Of a stretch of DNA of 64,000 nucleotides, positions 62,097-64,000 are shown piece after piece (position 1 is the stretch's first letter; each line of letters opens with the position of its first letter). Made by a program: the position numbers and the translations under genes. The notes beneath the pieces were generated by a model. It did not search any database. It had not been told where the DNA came from and saw nothing but the letters and a program-made list of their open reading frames with translations. Location: contig JAKFVC010000103.1 in the NCBI GenBank assembly GCA_021732415.1, forward strand, positions 61,443 to 125,442, written 5' to 3'. Source of the DNA: Planctomycetaceae bacterium. GTDB lineage: Bacteria; Planctomycetota; Planctomycetia; Planctomycetales; Planctomycetaceae.

Positions 62097-62536
62097 TGCT
62101 CCCTTTGAACTCTTTGATCCCTTTGAACTTCTTTGACCCCTTCGAACTCTTTGATCCCTTCGAACTCTTTGATCCCTTCGAACTCTTTGACCCCTTCGAA
62201 CTCTTTGATCCCTTCGAACTCTTTGACCCCTTTGAGCTCTTTGACCCCTTCGAACTTCTTTGATCCCTTTGAACTTCTTTGATCCCTTTGAACTTCTTTG
62301 ACCCCTTTGAACTTCTTTGATCCCTTTGAACTTCTTTGACCCCTTTGAACTTCTTTGATCCCTTCGAACTTCTTTGATCCCTTCGAACTTCTTTGATCCC
62401 TTCGAACTTCTTTGATCCCTTCGAACTTCTTTGATCCCTTCGAACTTCTTTGATCCCTTCGAACTTCTTTGATCCCTTTGAACTTCTTTGATCCCTTTGA
62501 AGTTCTTTGATCCCTTTGAAGTTCTTTGATCCCTTC
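62097..62536. repeat. Tandem repeat array, about 23 units of 18-19 bp
   Basis: Units of the form GATCCCTTCGAACTTCTTT are repeated for 440 bp. Left of about 62240 the unit is mostly 18 bp (GATCCCTTCGAACTCTTT), which keeps one frame open as FDPFEL repeats on the plus strand. Right of that it is 19 bp, so the frame shifts each unit and several frames stay open on the minus strand with a 19-residue period (such as EGIKEVRRDQRSSKGSKKF). Single degenerate units recur near 62745 and 62920. No protein is called. Confidence 0.9.
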
Positions 62537-62552
62537 GGCACGGTCTCCAGGC

Positions 62553-62649
62553 TGGGGTCGGGCGTTCAAATTTCAAAATTGGCCGCAAGTCAAATCTTGC
62601 ATTGAGGATCAGTCGACAGGCCAATTTTGAAATTTGAACGCCCGACCCC
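62553..62649. repeat. Inverted repeat pair, family L
   Basis: Arms 62553-62583 (GGGGTCGGGCGTTCAAATTTCAAAATTGG) and 62619-62649 (its complement) with a 35-bp spacer, immediately after the tandem array. Confidence 0.9.
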
Positions 62650-62694
62650 AAACTGATAACGCCTCGTTCCCAGTAACACGCCATCCAAGCAGAA

Positions 62695-62717
62695 CCCGAC
62701 TCAGAGAGTCAGGCTAC
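62695..62717. repeat. Single arm, family A
   Basis: CCCGACTCAGAGAGTCAGGC followed by TACA. A lone A-type arm in the gene-free region. Confidence 0.75.
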
Positions 62718-62778
62718 AGAGGACGTCGAATTCCTCTGCGCCCTTTGAACTAATGTTGACCCGGCGCGCGATTGAGAT

Positions 62779-62904
62779 GGGAGGGCGAGGCTCCCGCCGA
62801 GCCTAAGACGAGCTTAGCTCGGCGACCGCCGGAGGCATCCGATACCGCCTCCGGCGGACGCCGACCTGCGGTCGTCTTAGGCTCGGCGGGAGCCTCGCCC
62901 ACCC
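62779..62904. mobile_element. MITE-like element, family D (126 bp), inverted copy
   Basis: The complement of this element aligns with 28308-28438 along its whole length, including terminal inverted repeats and inner arms. No coding capacity. Confidence 0.75.
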
Positions 62905-62997
62905 AAATTCTTCCGCGCTCTTTGATCCCTTTAAACTGTTGTCCACTCCCGTTGGCGGTTGATCCGGCCATCTTAGACTCCGGATGGGGTCACAGTG

Positions 62998-63158
62998 AGT
63001 CGCCGGTAGTTGAGCGCAGCGACACCACCGGAAAACGTTCAACGATGGAACATCGCCCCTGAAGGGGTCACAGAAACCTTGCTCTGCGACCCCTTCAGGG
63101 TCGAATACGCTTGTTAGACGTCTCGTCCGGTGGTGTCGCTGTGCTCAACCACCGGCGA
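62998..63158. repeat. Inverted repeat pair, family O, with inner hairpin
   Basis: The outer arms 62998-63032 (GTTGAGCGCAGCGACACCACC) and 63127-63158 (its complement) enclose a short inverted repeat at 63055-63102 (CCCCTGAAGGGGTC with GACCCCTTCAGGG). Confidence 0.8.
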
Positions 63159-63159
63159 C

Positions 63160-63726
63160 TCTCTTTAATCCCTCCGGGATAAATGCGAAGGCACCATATG
63201 ACCTCGAACCACAATAGCGGCATAGCGGTTCATTTTCTCAGAGCTACTCACCGACGCCAAATTGTGAAACCTTGGGCCGCATCCCGCTTTGGTGGCCGAG
63301 CATTCCTAATTTCCCGCGCTCCCATTCGCCAATTGCAATTAGGCGGACTCATGTGCGCCCTCGAACCGCCGTGCCTCACCAAACCACAAGCCGCGACAAA
63401 CTGACAGACACGTCGAGCCCCGCGCCAGTTCAACTCCCCCTCGAGTTCAAGACAGAACACCATCGAATCGACCCCACGACAGATCGTCTGCAGTCTCGAA
63501 AGCGGCACCGCCATCTCAACAATTTCCTCAGAAGCGGTCTAAACTACCGAATCACCACGTTTCCACAACAATCTACTACATAGTCACTTACGAATCATCT
63601 ACGCGAAATTTTCAAAAAACCCTACTGGGAGCGTTGACTTCCAATTCGATCTGGCTAATATTGGCTCTTGTCGCGGGCAATTTCGAACTGCTCTCACAAC
63701 GAGCAGCAGTCATCGATTTGTTCGCG
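63160..63726. other. Gene-free region before the rRNA leader
   Basis: About 570 bp with no convincing gene on either strand. It should contain the rRNA promoter, but none was clear. Confidence 0.5.
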
Positions 63727-63743
63727 TTGTTCTTTGACAATTT
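63727..63743 (+). promoter_or_regulatory. boxA-like antitermination element of the rRNA leader
   Basis: TTGTTCTTTGACAATTT closely matches the boxA consensus found in rRNA leaders (TGCTCTTTAACAATTT). It lies about 160 bp upstream of the 16S start, as expected for NusB/NusE-dependent antitermination. Confidence 0.7.
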
Positions 63744-63901
63744 GGTTGGTGAAACCCTGAATAGTCGGCGTCTAAAGAAGACGCTGACTGAGAAAACAGC
63801 AATTGCTTTGTGACTTCGGTTACGAGTCAATGCTTGTCACAGTTCAGCGGCAAACCCAGTTGTGTCTATATCGCGTAGCTTGCTACGTGGTTCGAATACA
63901 A

Positions 63902-64000
<99 letters not shown>

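Noticed and set aside
62030..62684. Three overlapping long minus-strand frames over the tandem array (179-197 residues)
   Set aside because: They arise only because 19-bp units keep all frames open; no start context and no non-repetitive domain.
62772..63062. Frame reading WEGEAPAEP...GSAGASP over the family D element
   Set aside because: Translation of an inverted-repeat element; the same peptide comes from unrelated sites and orientations.
63612..63830. Minus-strand frame before 16S
   Set aside because: It covers the boxA-like leader and has no protein features; rRNA leader function explains the sequence.

Overview
The window reads as a chromosomal segment of a planctomycete (phylum Planctomycetota). 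The evidence is the 5' end of a 16S rRNA gene at the right edge, several families typical of that phylum (a DUF1559 pseudopilin-like protein, a DUF1501 protein, a giant PVC-type heme-binding/beta-propeller protein, and a secreted protein with the LExRxLLSA N-terminal motif), relaxed operons, and intergenic regions packed with inverted-repeat arms. No phage, insertion sequence with a transposase, CRISPR array or tRNA was recognised. The genus cannot be fixed from what is visible.

Layout. 1-5.8 kb: scpB, an RsuA/RluB-type pseudouridine synthase, panB, trpS (minus strand) and a Tat-exported squalene-cyclase-fold protein. 5.9-12.7 kb, minus strand: a DUF1559 pseudopilin-like gene, a small lipoprotein, a LolD/MacB-type ATPase and its double FtsX permease, preceded by pyrD. 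13-18.6 kb: a secreted trypsin-fold protein that appears to have lost its catalytic His and Ser, and an 1163-residue cytochrome/HEAT/propeller protein. 18.8-22.7 kb: a GlcF-like iron-sulfur protein, a HAD phosphatase and DAHP synthase. 23-27 kb: an ABC ATPase, a permease with a histidine-rich loop and two DUF3299 proteins, resembling a zinc-linked Zrg-type ABC system. 27-33.8 kb: a tandem paralog pair of unknown function, a toroid/HEAT protein, then a TonB-like/ExbB/ExbD triad. 34-38.5 kb: a TadE-like protein, clpX, a small SHOCT-like membrane protein, a gene-poor stretch and an ABC-2 ATPase. 38.8-41.8 kb: the cognate permease and a partner protein overlapping by 4 bp. 42.6-48.2 kb: an unusual three-gene set, a MotA/TolQ/ExbB-like channel with a long coiled-coil tail followed by two large single-span proteins that look like unequal ExbD/MotB-type partners. 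48.5-54.6 kb: leuC, leuD, a DksA-type zinc-finger protein, lspA, a 50-residue membrane protein, hisB and a divergent Nramp-like transporter. 54.9-62 kb: a degenerate HD protein, a CPBP protease, a DUF1501 protein, a small membrane protein, a degenerate endonuclease-III-like protein, a lipoprotein and a TPR protein. 62-64 kb: a roughly 23-unit tandem repeat, more inverted repeats, an rRNA leader with a boxA-like element, and the start of 16S rRNA.

The main candidate for something undescribed is the 42.6-48.2 kb channel cassette: one partner keeps the membrane aspartate expected for proton coupling and the other has alanine in the matching position. The second theme is the dense network of dispersed inverted repeats in at least ten families, some nested in each other and some reaching into coding sequence. 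One of them is a MITE-like element of about 130 bp present in two opposite orientations.
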